From assembly GCA_016714975.1 (NCBI GenBank), contig JADKBR010000001.1:62001-126000 (forward strand): 64,000 bases of DNA, in the 5' to 3' direction. The notes beneath the pieces are model-generated. The model was given only the letters and a program-made list of their open reading frames with translations. It was not told where the DNA came from and made no database searches. Below are positions 9,347-18,404 of the stretch, piece after piece (position 1 is the first letter of the stretch; each line of letters opens with the position of its first letter). The position numbers and the translations under genes were made by a program. The DNA comes from Candidatus Dechloromonas phosphorivorans (GTDB taxonomy: Bacteria; Pseudomonadota; Gammaproteobacteria; Burkholderiales; Rhodocyclaceae).

Positions 9347-9904
9347 TGTTGACTCCAGTGTTGCGCGCACCCGCGGGTGCAATCATCGCTTCAGCGCCAC
9401 GTCTGGCCATCCATCGCCCGGCTCGACCGGTGCTACCCCAGATCGCAACGCGATTGCTTTGCTGAAGGGGAAACAGCAATCACCGTGCCAGTTGGGCATC
9501 GCCTTGATTTCGTGTGCTTTCCTGAGGTCGACCGCAACAGTGCCGCACTAGCCTGGGGCGCAGCGCTCCGTCGCGGTGCAGCATTCCCGGACTGCCGGGT
9601 CTGCCAGGCTATTGCTCTGCTGTGCAATCAAAACTGGATCAAGAAAGCCTTCGGCGTCTTGATCCTGCTTACCGGCATCATCATCCCCGGCGGTGCCCAC
9701 AAGTGGCTGGAAGCGCGTCGTCGCGACTCCCCGATGCCTGGGTCAGGGCGGCTACGCTTTTCTGAATTCACGGAGGGGCACTAATGGAATCAAATGCGCT
9801 GCGCTGGTGTCAATAACCGTTACAAAGGCCTCCAGAAAGGCAAACAGACAGCGTTCACCGGGGAAATTAAAATTCATCCACCCTAAAGCAACGGACAAAT
9901 CATC
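9347..9904. other. Decayed region upstream of nirB
   Basis: No intact gene is seen in about 560 bases. A plus-strand stretch ending at 9784 encodes WIKKAFGVLILLTG followed by a short hydrophilic tail, which resembles the last membrane helix of a CcdA/DsbD-type protein, but the frame before it makes no sense. A strong GGAGGGG site then precedes an ATG at 9783 whose frame closes after ten codons. This reads as a remnant of an old operon. A hairpin (GATCAAGA at 9637-9644 with TCTTGATC at 9657-9664) lies inside it. Confidence 0.35.
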
Positions 9905-10042
9905 ATGCCCAACATCAAGACCAATGACAGACAGTTTCCCAGTATTGACGACATCCTTCAGTTGATCGCGGAGCTTCGGAGATACGGCGCGCTGCGCCGC
10001 CAGGAGAGAATCGAGCGCGCCTTGAGCGCGGCAAGCTTCTGA
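9905..10042 (+). CDS. Small 45-residue protein, function unknown
   Basis: An ATG at 9905 opens 45 codons (begins MPNIKTNDRQFPSIDDILQ, ends ALSAASF). The C-terminal two thirds is rich in Arg, Glu, Leu and Ala with a spacing that suggests an amphipathic helix (LIAELRRYGALRRQERIERA). The ribosome site is weak (ACGGA). Support comes from the factor-independent terminator of the same polarity that begins 22 bases after the stop. I recognise no family. It could be a small regulator or an accessory subunit; it could also be chance. Confidence 0.45.
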   Translation: MPNIKTNDRQFPSIDDILQLIAELRRYGALRRQERIERALSAASF

Positions 10043-10063
10043 CCTGAGTATCCCAACCCCCTG

Positions 10064-10101
10064 CGGCGGAAACCCCTGACCGGGCTATTCCGCCGTTTTT
10101 T
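10064..10101 (+). terminator. Factor-independent terminator
   Basis: Stem CGGCGGAA (10064-10071) pairs with TTCCGCCG (10088-10095) and is followed at once by six T on the plus strand. It therefore stops plus-strand transcription, the direction of the 45-codon ORF. It overlaps the last codons of the minus-strand mscS-like gene, whose own read-through side lacks a T run. Confidence 0.7.
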
Positions 10102-11359
10102 CGTTGAGCATCCGCACTTCGCGCTGCGGGAAGGGAATCTCGATTCCGTTGTCCCGGAAAGCACGCCAGACCGCGAGGTTGACGTCCGAGGTGACGCCGC
10201 CCTTGCCCGCCTCGGGATCGGCGATCCAGAAGCCGAGTTCGAGCTGGATGCTGCTGTCGCCGAACAGCGTCAGCAAAGCCTTGGGCGCCGGATCGGCAAG
10301 GACGCGCCGTTGGCTGCTGGCGGCTTCGGCCATCAGGCGCATGGCCAGATCAAGATCGGTCCCGTAGGCGACGCCAACCGTCGTCGCCAGACGCAGACGC
10401 GTATCCGAGTAAGTCTGGTTCTGGACGACGCTGCTGATCAGGACATCGTTGGGAACGATGCATTCGGTGCCGGTCGTGTTCTTGAGCACGGTGTAGCGCG
10501 TCGTGATCCGGGTCACCTGGCCGACGTCGGCGCCGACCTGCACGACATTGCCGAGGCGGATCGAACGGTCGAGCAGGATGATGAACCCGGACACATAGTT
10601 GCTGGCGATCTTCTGCATTCCCAGGCCGAGACCGACGCCGAGCGCGCCGGTGAATACTGAAAGCGCCGTCATGTCGATGCCGACCAGCGACAGGCTGCTG
10701 ACGATGGCGACCACCGTCAGCAGCGCCTTGGCAACGCGCACACCGACAATCCTGAGACTTGAATCCAGCGTGTCGACCCGCATCAGGCGGGCTTCGATGA
10801 TCCCGGCAATCCATAGCGCCACGACCACTGTCAGGAAGACGGTGAACAAGCCGTGGGCGATCATCCACAGGTTGACCCGCTGCCTGCCGAGGGCGAAATC
10901 GACCTGCTCCAAGGCGTCGATCACGTGCGGCAGGAGATCGGTGAGGTAGAGCGCCACCCAGCCCCAAACCGCGGTGGCGATGATGCGCTCCCAGGCGGTC
11001 AGCCAAGTTGCTGCCGGGAACGCCTGGCGCAGCACGAACACCACCGAGCGCACCAGCGCCAGCGAGCCAAGCAGCGGCATTGCCAGCTTGAGCAGGTTGA
11101 CGTGGGTGAAGTTCGCCAGCGCCAGCGCGAGCCGCATCGCGCCGACCAGCAACATGCCGGACAGTGGAAAGACCAGCCGGGACCCCGCGTCCTTGAGACG
11201 TCCCGTGCCTTCTGCATGGCGCGCCCGCCACCAGCGCTCGATCAGCCAGGCTGCACCCAGGCAGGCCGCCAGGGCCAGCAGCTGCCACAAGAAACCCGGG
11301 GCGCGAACATCCGCGAGGAGATCGCGGAAAAGCGTGAGCGCGGGATCGTTCTGAGTCAT
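10085..11359 (-). CDS. MscS-family mechanosensitive ion channel
   Basis: A 424-residue inner-membrane protein with several N-terminal hydrophobic segments (for example FLWQLLALAACLGAAWLIE). The MscS core follows, with a Gly/Ala-rich pore helix (ALGVGLGLGMQKIASNYVSG) and a C-terminal cytoplasmic beta/alpha-beta domain. It is longer than the 286-residue E. coli MscS because of extra N-terminal helices. The expected role is opening under membrane tension to release solutes during osmotic down-shock. The start overlaps the rsmB stop by ATGA, so it is the last gene of a six-gene operon. Confidence 0.9.
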   Translation of the reverse strand: MTQNDPALTLFRDLLADVRAPGFLWQLLALAACLGAAWLIERWWRARHAEGTGRLKDAGSRLVFPLSGMLLVGAMRLALALANFTHVNLLKLAMPLLGSLALVRSVVFVLRQAFPAATWLTAWERIIATAVWGWVALYLTDLLPHVIDALEQVDFALGRQRVNLWMIAHGLFTVFLTVVVALWIAGIIEARLMRVDTLDSSLRIVGVRVAKALLTVVAIVSSLSLVGIDMTALSVFTGALGVGLGLGMQKIASNYVSGFIILLDRSIRLGNVVQVGADVGQVTRITTRYTVLKNTTGTECIVPNDVLISSVVQNQTYSDTRLRLATTVGVAYGTDLDLAMRLMAEAASSQRRVLADPAPKALLTLFGDSSIQLELGFWIADPEAGKGGVTSDVNLAVWRAFRDNGIEIPFPQREVRMLNEKTAE

Positions 11360-12618
11360 GACTTTCTGTCCAGAACGGCGGCGAAAAAACCATCGGTATG
11401 ATGCCGGTGCGGCAACAGGCGCAAGAGTTCACCTTCGAGCTCGATGCCGTGCGACGCGAGTATCGCGCAAGCCGGGGTCAGTGTGAAGTCGGGGTGCCGA
11501 GTCAGAAAAGCGTCGACGATGGCTTCGTTCTCCGCGGTCAACAGGCTGCACGTGGCATAAACCAGGCGCCCGCCCGGACGCAGCAGCTTGGCGGCAGCGT
11601 CGAGTATGCCCGCTTGCTTGACTGCCAGTTCTGCGATGGAATCGTCGCCCTGTCGCCATTTCAGGTCCGGATTGCGGCGCAGCGTGCCGAGGCCGGAACA
11701 CGGGGCATCAACCAGCACGCGGTCGACCTTTCCGGCCAGTCGCTTGATCCGGGTATCGCGCTCATGCTCGATGCGCACCGGGTGCACGTTGGAGAGGCCG
11801 GAGCGCGCCAGACGCGGCTTCAACCGGGCCAGGCGCTTCTCAGAAACATCGTAGGCATAGAGGCGGCCGGTATTTTTCATCAAAGCGCCGAGGAGCAGCG
11901 TCTTGCCGCCGGCGCCGGCGCAGAAATCGACGACCATCTCACCGCGTTTTGGCTCCGTCAGATAGCCGAGCAGCTGACTGCCTTCGTCCTGCACCTCGAA
12001 CGCGCCGGCGAGAAACAGCGGGTGCCTGGCCAGCGCCGGCTTGTCGCGCAGGCGGATCGCCAGCGGCGACAGGCTGCCCGGCAGCGCGGCGATGCCCTCC
12101 GCCGCGAACTGGGCGAGAACCGCCGCGCGATTCGTCTTCAGCGTATTGACGCGGAGATCGAGCGGTGCCGGCTGGTTGAGCGCACCCGCCAGCTGCAATA
12201 CTTCGTCGGCGCCGAACTGGGCTTCCAGCGCTTCGTAGAGCCAGTCCGGCAGATCGCAGCGCACGGCTGGCCCGAAATCGGCCGCGGTCATCGCCTTGGC
12301 CACCGCCAGCCATTCCTCCTCGCTCGCCTTGAGCACCGGCGCCAGTTCGCGCTGGCTCCAGCCGCGGGTGACGGCAAGCGCCACCAGCAGCCGCGCCCGG
12401 TCCGACAGCCTGTCGGCACAACGCGCCTCGATGCTGCGCCCGCGCCGCAGCACGGCGAACACGGTTTCGGCGACGAAGGCGCGATCGGCGTGGCCAAGCT
12501 GGTGATGCGTGCGGAAATAGCGCGATACGACCGCATCGGCGGGGTATTCGAAACGCAGCAACTGCCCGAGAACGGCTTCGGCATGAGCAAACAGAGCAGG
12601 AGTGAAGCGAGCATTCAT
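11356..12618 (-). CDS. rsmB: RsmB-type 16S rRNA (cytosine-5) methyltransferase
   Basis: A 420-residue protein with an N-terminal NusB-like RNA-binding region and a C-terminal SAM-dependent methyltransferase. SAM motif: VDFCAGAGGKTLLLG. The two cysteines of the m5C mechanism are visible in VDAPCSGLGTLRR and YATCSLLTAEN. Family members methylate C967 of 16S rRNA; other RsmB/NOP2 paralogues (RsmF type) are possible, but the N-terminal domain favours RsmB. The gene overlaps its upstream and downstream neighbours by ATGA at both ends, indicating translational coupling. Confidence 0.85.
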   Translation of the reverse strand: MNARFTPALFAHAEAVLGQLLRFEYPADAVVSRYFRTHHQLGHADRAFVAETVFAVLRRGRSIEARCADRLSDRARLLVALAVTRGWSQRELAPVLKASEEEWLAVAKAMTAADFGPAVRCDLPDWLYEALEAQFGADEVLQLAGALNQPAPLDLRVNTLKTNRAAVLAQFAAEGIAALPGSLSPLAIRLRDKPALARHPLFLAGAFEVQDEGSQLLGYLTEPKRGEMVVDFCAGAGGKTLLLGALMKNTGRLYAYDVSEKRLARLKPRLARSGLSNVHPVRIEHERDTRIKRLAGKVDRVLVDAPCSGLGTLRRNPDLKWRQGDDSIAELAVKQAGILDAAAKLLRPGGRLVYATCSLLTAENEAIVDAFLTRHPDFTLTPACAILASHGIELEGELLRLLPHRHHTDGFFAAVLDRKS

Positions 12619-13565
12619 GGCGATCCAATCTCGGTGGCGACCTGCTCGAAGCTCTCGCCCTTCTTGTCGGTGAAGCGGATTCTAACCGGCAAGCGCTCAC
12701 GGTCGAGCGCGATCCAGACTTCCGTCGTGTTATCGGTCATCGCGCGCAGGTGCAGGGTGCGGAAACGACCGGCCGGCGTTTCGATCTCCTCCTCACCCAG
12801 CGAGTCGAGTGCATAGCGTTCATATTTCTTCCCGGTGACGACGCCGATCACGCTGCCTTCCGCCAGATGGCCCATATAGGCGAGCTGGTAGTTGAGCGAC
12901 AGGAGATCCTGGGTGCCGGGAGCAATCGGCCGCACGCTGCCATCGCGCGCAAGGCGCACCTCAACGGTCGACCAGTCGAAATCGGCATTTTCGTTGGCGT
13001 CCTTGCCATTCTTCAGGGTGCGATAGGTCTCCGGCTGCAGGCCGCCGACCACCATTCGCCCGACGCTTTCAGTCTCCAGGCGGATCGGCTTGAACAGCGA
13101 AACCAACCCGCTGGTCTCGGTGATTCCGGTCAGGCGGTAGCGGCCGTCTTCGCTGAACTCCCAGCGGTGCTCGGCACGGCCGACCTGCAGGGCGAGTGAT
13201 ACCTTGTAGATGGCGAAGCGGATCGTGCCGGTTTTCGGCAGGACCGGCCTGGGGGCTTGGGCAGGTGTGATCATGGTTGCGGTCGACTTTCGTCCAGGCG
13301 CGGTTTCCGACTCCGATTCCGCCTCCGGCACGGGTTCGTCAACCACGGGTAGGGATTTTGGCGCCGGCCTGGCGACCGCTGGTGGCCCCGGCTTGGCAGC
13401 AGCGACCGCTGGGGGTGCCCCAAGTGGCGCCGGCAACGGCCTGATCTCGGCACGCAGGGGCACCTGCTCCGGCCCGCCGCCGAAGAGTTCGACATCCATC
13501 CCGATCAGCGCCGCGGCGTGGATGGCAAGCGATCCGAACAACGCGGCGAGCAGCGCGACCGGCAT
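12615..13565 (-). CDS. DUF3108 protein with N-terminal hydrophobic segment
   Basis: A 316-residue protein. The first 25 residues form a hydrophobic segment (signal anchor or signal peptide). Residues about 35-110 are a Pro/Ala-rich linker, and the rest is a beta-rich DUF3108 domain (from IRFAIYKVSLALQVG to the end). DUF3108 proteins are envelope proteins of unknown function, common next to purN and rsmB in betaproteobacteria. The domain is predicted periplasmic. The gene is six bases downstream of purN and overlaps rsmB by four bases. Confidence 0.8.
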   Translation of the reverse strand: MPVALLAALFGSLAIHAAALIGMDVELFGGGPEQVPLRAEIRPLPAPLGAPPAVAAAKPGPPAVARPAPKSLPVVDEPVPEAESESETAPGRKSTATMITPAQAPRPVLPKTGTIRFAIYKVSLALQVGRAEHRWEFSEDGRYRLTGITETSGLVSLFKPIRLETESVGRMVVGGLQPETYRTLKNGKDANENADFDWSTVEVRLARDGSVRPIAPGTQDLLSLNYQLAYMGHLAEGSVIGVVTGKKYERYALDSLGEEEIETPAGRFRTLHLRAMTDNTTEVWIALDRERLPVRIRFTDKKGESFEQVATEIGSP

Positions 13566-13571
13566 CAGCGT

Positions 13572-14219
13572 TCAACGCAGCGCGGGCGCAACCAGCACGG
13601 CACCATCGGCCAACTCGCCGGCCAGCCGCACGCGACCATGCTCAAGCCGCAGCCGCCCCTCGGCGAACCAGCGCACGGCCTGCGGGTAGATCCGGTGCTC
13701 CTGCAGCAGCGCGCGGGCGGCGAGCGTCGCCTCGTCATCGCCGTCGACTACCGGCACGGCGGCCTGGATGATGATTGGCCCGTGATCGAGCGTCGGCGTC
13801 ACGAAGTGCACGGTGCAGCCGTGGATGCGCACGCCCTCGGCGAGCGCCCGCCGGTGGGTCTGCAGGCCCGGGAAGGCCGGCAGCAGGGACGGATGGATGT
13901 TCATCAGCCGGCCCGCGTAATGACGCACAAAACCATCGCCCAGGATACGCATGAAGCCGGCGAGCACAACCAGGTCAGGCGCGAAGCCATCGATGCATTC
14001 GGCCAGCGCGGCGTCGAAGGCCCCACGTTCGGCAAAGGCCTTGTGGTCGAGGCAGCGCACGGCAATTCCCGCCGCTGTGGCCGTCGCCAGCCCTGCCGCG
14101 TCGGGCCGGTTGCTGATCACCGCGGCAATCGTGACCGGCAGGGCGCCGGCAGCGCGGGCGGTGATCAGCGCCTCCATGTTGCTGCCGCGACCGGAAATGA
14201 GGATGACGATTTTCTTCAT
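13572..14219 (-). CDS. purN: Phosphoribosylglycinamide formyltransferase
   Basis: A 215-residue enzyme that transfers a formyl group from 10-formyltetrahydrofolate to GAR, the third step of purine synthesis. The N-terminus has the phosphate-binding SGRGSNMEAL. The catalytic segment has NIHPSLLPAFPG (Asn and His) followed by GCTVHFV and an Asp in TLDHGPII. Length matches the family. The ATG at 14219 follows the upstream lipoprotein stop by one base. It is in the middle of a six-gene minus-strand operon. Confidence 0.95.
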   Translation of the reverse strand: MKKIVILISGRGSNMEALITARAAGALPVTIAAVISNRPDAAGLATATAAGIAVRCLDHKAFAERGAFDAALAECIDGFAPDLVVLAGFMRILGDGFVRHYAGRLMNIHPSLLPAFPGLQTHRRALAEGVRIHGCTVHFVTPTLDHGPIIIQAAVPVVDGDDEATLAARALLQEHRIYPQAVRWFAEGRLRLEHGRVRLAGELADGAVLVAPALR

Positions 14220-14220
14220 G

Positions 14221-14919
14221 TCAGAAACTTACGGGAAGAAAGATCATGGTCGCGATCGCTTGCGCCGTCCGGGAAAGGGTCCGGCCATTGCGATCAGCGA
14301 CAATCTTGGCCATGAAATCGAGCAGGCCGGTGATCCGCCCGAATTCACGCTCGAAGGAGATATTGCGGTTGGCCGGATCGAGCTCGTTGGAAAGCAGATA
14401 GAGGTTGCCGGCGGGGTCGCGGTCGGTACTCAGCTTCCAGACGGCGATTTCCATGTTGCGCGCGCAGTTGTAGAGCTTGGTTTCGTCGAGGCTGTCGAGG
14501 ATGTAGAACTCTTCCTTGTGCTCGAAGGCGGCATCGACCATGGTCAGCAAACCGTAGGCCAGCGCAGCCACCCGGTCACCGTCGTAAGCGCTGCTGAAGG
14601 CCAGCGCCGCCGCCTGGCGCTCACGCAGCCCGCCGAATTCCGGCCAGCTCCGCGAGTTGCGCTGGCGCAGGCGGTCGACCGCCGCCTCGCGACTGACCGC
14701 CGTTCCCTTCTTCAACTCCTTCGGATTGCGCTTGTAAAGCTTGTCGGCAATCAGTAACAGACCGCCGATGACTTCCGCGCGTGCGGTATCGGCAATGCGG
14801 TCGACATCGGATTTCACCAGATACTTGACGTCGACCGTCGTCTGCGTCCGGCCATCCTTTCCCATCTTCGTCGCACAGCCCGCCAGCGACAAGATGAGGA
14901 GGACGACCAGCCAGCGCAT
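14221..14919 (-). CDS. Predicted lipoprotein of unknown function
   Basis: A 232-residue protein with a lipoprotein signal (MRWLVVLLILSLAGCATK, lipobox LAGC). The mature part is largely helical and includes a segment of the type NSRSWPEFGGLRERQAAALAF and charged repeats. I recognise no enzyme motif. A strong AGGAGG lies ahead of the start, which overlaps the dedA stop as TGATG. The conserved position beside dedA and purN suggests an envelope role, but this is inference only. Confidence 0.75.
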   Translation of the reverse strand: MRWLVVLLILSLAGCATKMGKDGRTQTTVDVKYLVKSDVDRIADTARAEVIGGLLLIADKLYKRNPKELKKGTAVSREAAVDRLRQRNSRSWPEFGGLRERQAAALAFSSAYDGDRVAALAYGLLTMVDAAFEHKEEFYILDSLDETKLYNCARNMEIAVWKLSTDRDPAGNLYLLSNELDPANRNISFEREFGRITGLLDFMAKIVADRNGRTLSRTAQAIATMIFLPVSF

Positions 14920-15560
14920 CAGGCCTCCTTGCTCTTCACGTAGCCGATGCCGATCGGGATCAGCGACGAGATGATGATGCCGATGATGATGAACGACAGA
15001 TTGGTCTTGACCCAGGGGATGTTCCCCAGCCAGTAGCCGGCAAGGCACAGCGACACCACCCAGCCGACGGCTCCGACCAGGTTGAAGATCGTGAATTTCG
15101 CGTAGGACATCGCCCCGATGCCGGCGACGAAAGGTGCAAAGGTGCGGAACAGCGGCAGAAAGCGTGAAATGATCAGCGTCTTGCCGCCATGCTTCTCGTA
15201 GAAAGCATGTGTCTTGATCAGTGCATCGCGGTTGAAGAAGCGCGAGTTCTCCCAGTGAAAGACCTTGGGTCCGAGAAATCGCCCGATGTGGTAATTGACC
15301 CCATTGCCGAGGATCGCGGCGGCAGAGAGGCAGCCCATCAGCACGAAGATGTCCATCCCCCCCTCGCCGATCGCCGCCAGCGCCCCGGCAACGAAAAGCA
15401 GTGAATCGCCAGGCAGGAAAGGAGTCACGACGAAGCCGGTTTCGGAAAAGATGATGACGAACAGGATGCCGTAGATCCACAACCCGTATTGCTGCACCAG
15501 CACCGCCAGATGCTTGTCGAGATGAAGGACGATATCCAGGAACTGCATCAGAATTTCCAT
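14919..15560 (-). CDS. DedA-family membrane protein
   Basis: A 213-residue inner-membrane protein of the DedA/SNARE-associated family. Typical features are the segment FSETGFVVTPFLPGDSLLF, the conserved Gly/Arg stretch NYHIGRFLGPKVF, and SRFLPLFRTFAPFVAG. Members flip or scavenge undecaprenyl phosphate or phospholipids and support membrane-potential homeostasis. I chose ATG 15560 (MEILMQFLD) by family comparison; ATGs at 15548 and 15590 are alternatives. It heads the six-gene operon and is divergent from mutL across 54 bases. Confidence 0.88.
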   Translation of the reverse strand: MEILMQFLDIVLHLDKHLAVLVQQYGLWIYGILFVIIFSETGFVVTPFLPGDSLLFVAGALAAIGEGGMDIFVLMGCLSAAAILGNGVNYHIGRFLGPKVFHWENSRFFNRDALIKTHAFYEKHGGKTLIISRFLPLFRTFAPFVAGIGAMSYAKFTIFNLVGAVGWVVSLCLAGYWLGNIPWVKTNLSFIIIGIIISSLIPIGIGYVKSKEA

Positions 15561-15602
15561 GAGAAGCGCCAAGCGTGAGAAAGCCGTCATTTTACCCCAA
15601 GG

Positions 15603-15608
15603 TATAAT
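15603..15608 (+). promoter_or_regulatory. Perfect TATAAT box six bases before the mutL start
   Basis: A consensus -10 hexamer ends six bases before the mutL ATG, so a transcript starting in the normal place would be nearly or fully leaderless. I see no good -35 hexamer at 16-18 bases, and the extended -10 TG is absent. It may be a real weak promoter, or the true translation start may lie at the in-frame ATG at 15621. Confidence 0.35.
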
Positions 15609-15614
15609 CCGGCC

Positions 15615-17399
15615 ATGCCGATGATTGCCTGCCTTCCCGACCTCCTGATCAGCCAGATCGCCGCCGGCGAGGTGGTCGAGCGACCCGCCTCGGTGTTGAA
15701 GGAGTTGCTGGAAAACAGCCTCGATGCCGGGAGCAAGGCAATCCAGGTACATCTGGAGGAAGGCGGCGTCAAGCTGATCCGCGTCACCGACGACGGTTGC
15801 GGCATCGCCAGGGAACAGCTGGCGCTGGCGCTGACCCGCCACGCGACGTCGAAGATCATTTCGCTCGACGATCTCGAACGCGTCGCCACCCTGGGCTTTC
15901 GCGGCGAGGCGCTGGCCTCGGTGGCCGCGGTCGCCCGCCTCGCCATCAGCAGCCGCGAGCGCGGCGCCAGCCAAGCCTGGAAGCTCAAGGCCGAAGCCGG
16001 AGCCGAACCCGAACCGGCAGCCTTGATGGCCGGCACCGTCGTCGAAATGCGCGACCTCTATTTCAACACCCCGGCCCGGCGCAAGTTCCTCAAGGCCGAA
16101 GGCACCGAGTTCGCCCACTGCGCCGACGCCGTCAAGCGTCTGGCGCTGACCCGGCCCGACGTCGCCTTCAACCTGACCCACAACGGCCGCAACCTGTTCC
16201 AACTGCCACCCGCCGCCAGCACCCGCCGCATCGCCGACATTCTCGGTGACGACTTCCTCGCCGCCGCGCGTCCGATCACCGCGGCTGCCGGCCCGCTCGC
16301 CATCACCGGCCACGTCATCGATCCGACGCGCGCCGGCCAGGCGAGAGACGGCCAGGTCGTCTTCGTCAATGGCCGCTTCGTCCGCGACAAGGTCATCGCC
16401 CACGCGCTGCGTGAAGCCTACCGCGACGTCCTGCACGGCAGTCGCCAGCCGGCCGTCTGCCTGTTCATCACGCTCGACCCGGCGCTGGTCGACGTCAACG
16501 TGCACCCGGCAAAGACCGAAGTCCGTTTCCGCGATTCGCGTGCCGTGCATCAGTTCGTCTTCCACGCTTTGCAGCGGACGCTGGCGACGCCGCTCCAGGG
16601 GCAAGGCCCGGCAATGGCACCGCTTGCGGTCGACGCCGAAAAACCGGCAAATTCCGGTTTTTCCCCGGACCCGCCGCCGCTGCGCCACCAAAGCATGCTC
16701 GGCGTTGCCGAACCCGCCGCCGCTGCCTATCTCGCCTTCGCGCGCGCCGCCCGGAGCGGCGGCGACTCGACCAGCACGGCTCAATTCAGCCCTTCCACAG
16801 CCGTCGACCGGGACAGCCCACCACTCGGTTACGCCCTCGCCCAGCTGCACGGAATCTACATTCTCGCTCAGAACGCGCACGGCCTCGTCCTCGTCGACAT
16901 GCACGCCGCCCACGAACGCATCCTCTACGAAAAACTGAAAAGCGCCCTCGACAACCGCCAGATCGCCACCCAGGCGCTGCTCATCCCGGCAGTCTTCTCG
17001 GCCGATGCGCTCGACATCGCCGCCGTCGAGGAACACGGCGCAGCGCTCGCCGACCTTGGTTTCGCGATCGCTTCGCTCGGCCCCAGCCAGCTCGGCGTAC
17101 GCGCCATCCCGGCCCTGCTCCAGTCAGGCGATCCGGTCGCCCTGACCCGGTCGCTGATCGCCGAACTGCGGGAACACGGCATCACGCAACTCGCCACCGC
17201 GCGGCGCAACGAGTTGTTGGCCACCATGGCCTGCCACGGCGCCGTCCGCGCCCGGCGTCTGCTCAGTATCCCGGAAATGAACGCCTTGCTGCGTCAGCTG
17301 GAAGAAACCGCACGCGCCGGCCAGTGCAACCACGGACGTCCAACTTGGACAGAGCTGCCGCTGGCCTATCTCGACAAGCTTTTCATGCGCGGACAGTAA
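15615..17399 (+). CDS. mutL: DNA mismatch repair protein MutL
   Basis: A 594-residue GHKL ATPase. N-terminal motifs: LLENSLDAGS (Asn for Mg-ATP), TDDGCGI and LGFRGEAL. The central transducer domain contains VDVNVHPAKTEVRF. The C-terminal dimerisation domain carries DMHAAHERILYE (about residues 428-439), which fits the DQHA(x)2E(x)4E metal-site motif of MutL proteins with latent endonuclease activity. The role is to couple MutS mismatch recognition to strand incision or repair. A Pro/Ala-rich linker joins the two halves. The YihY-family gene follows after seven bases. Confidence 0.96.
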   Translation: MPMIACLPDLLISQIAAGEVVERPASVLKELLENSLDAGSKAIQVHLEEGGVKLIRVTDDGCGIAREQLALALTRHATSKIISLDDLERVATLGFRGEALASVAAVARLAISSRERGASQAWKLKAEAGAEPEPAALMAGTVVEMRDLYFNTPARRKFLKAEGTEFAHCADAVKRLALTRPDVAFNLTHNGRNLFQLPPAASTRRIADILGDDFLAAARPITAAAGPLAITGHVIDPTRAGQARDGQVVFVNGRFVRDKVIAHALREAYRDVLHGSRQPAVCLFITLDPALVDVNVHPAKTEVRFRDSRAVHQFVFHALQRTLATPLQGQGPAMAPLAVDAEKPANSGFSPDPPPLRHQSMLGVAEPAAAAYLAFARAARSGGDSTSTAQFSPSTAVDRDSPPLGYALAQLHGIYILAQNAHGLVLVDMHAAHERILYEKLKSALDNRQIATQALLIPAVFSADALDIAAVEEHGAALADLGFAIASLGPSQLGVRAIPALLQSGDPVALTRSLIAELREHGITQLATARRNELLATMACHGAVRARRLLSIPEMNALLRQLEETARAGQCNHGRPTWTELPLAYLDKLFMRGQ

Positions 17400-17406
17400 C
17401 GGGCAA

Positions 17407-18306
17407 ATGCTGCGCCCCCCGCACTCGCCGTCGATCCAGGTTCTCGCCCACCCGCTTGCCTTTGTCCTGGCGGTTCTAGGAAGTTTTCGGAAGCATCAGG
17501 GCTTTCTTCTGGCCGGCGCGATCGCCTACAACGCGCTGCTCTCCCTGGTTCCGCTGCTGATTCTCTGCGTCATCGCCCTGTCCAACCTGGTGACCCCGAG
17601 CGAACTGCTGGAGACGATGGGCCGGTACATGGAATGGCTGGTTCCCAGCCAGTCGCGCGCTGTCCTCGACGAGTTGACGCGCTTCCTCGAGCAACGGGTC
17701 GCCATCAGCAGCGTCCTGATCGCGACCATGATCTTCTTCAGTTCACTCACTTTTTCGGCGCTCAACCAGGCGATGGCGGTCATCTTTGATCATCGCAACC
17801 TGGGCGATCAGCGCTCCTCGCTGCTTTCAATGTTGCTGCCCTTCGGGTTCGTCGCCCTGCTCGGCATCGGCCTGCTCGCCGTCACGCTGATCTCGGTCAG
17901 CGTGCAGACCCTGATGCCGGAAAACCTCGTTCTCTTCGGCCGCACCTGGGCCCTGCGCGGGCTTTCGGGCATCCTCCTCTACCTGCTCGGTCTGACCGCG
18001 GAAACGCTGATGATCGCCGCCATCTACCATTTTCTGCCGGTCGGCCGCATTGCCGTGCGCTACGCCCTGGTTGGCGGCTTGACGGCCACCGCGCTGTGGG
18101 AAATCATCCGCCACCTGCTGGTCTGGTACTTCACCAGTCTGTCGAACGCCAGCGTCGTCTATGGCTCGCTGACCAGCACCGTCGTCATCCTGTTCAGCCT
18201 CGAAATCGGCGCCACGCTGCTGCTGCTCGGCGCCGAAGTGATCGCCGAATATGAGCGCCTCGGGCGACTCACGGAAGACGAGGTTCCGGGGCGCGCCCAG
18301 AGTTGA
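17407..18306 (+). CDS. YihY/BrkB-family inner-membrane protein
   Basis: A 299-residue protein with about six hydrophobic segments and the family signature AGAIAYNALLSLVPLL near residue 38. Members were once misnamed ribonuclease BN; the present view is that they are membrane proteins of uncertain, possibly transport, function. The C-terminus is short and charged. It lies seven bases after mutL and may be co-transcribed with it. Confidence 0.88.
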   Translation: MLRPPHSPSIQVLAHPLAFVLAVLGSFRKHQGFLLAGAIAYNALLSLVPLLILCVIALSNLVTPSELLETMGRYMEWLVPSQSRAVLDELTRFLEQRVAISSVLIATMIFFSSLTFSALNQAMAVIFDHRNLGDQRSSLLSMLLPFGFVALLGIGLLAVTLISVSVQTLMPENLVLFGRTWALRGLSGILLYLLGLTAETLMIAAIYHFLPVGRIAVRYALVGGLTATALWEIIRHLLVWYFTSLSNASVVYGSLTSTVVILFSLEIGATLLLLGAEVIAEYERLGRLTEDEVPGRAQS

Positions 18307-18404
18307 ACCCACCCTCGCCCAGCCGGCGCTGACCGGCGTCATCGACGCAAAACTTGATCCAGGTCCGCGCCCAGATCAGTCCCCGATGGCTTAATGCGGC
18401 TCTG

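Noticed and set aside
7004..9352. Long plus-strand frame antisense to nirB
   Set aside because: Its length follows from high GC in the third codon position of nirB; the product is His/Asp/Val-rich without motifs, and nirB is certain.
15561..17036. Upstream extension of the dedA frame across mutL
   Set aside because: It is antisense to mutL; DedA proteins are about 200-220 residues and the family N-terminus fits the start at 15560.
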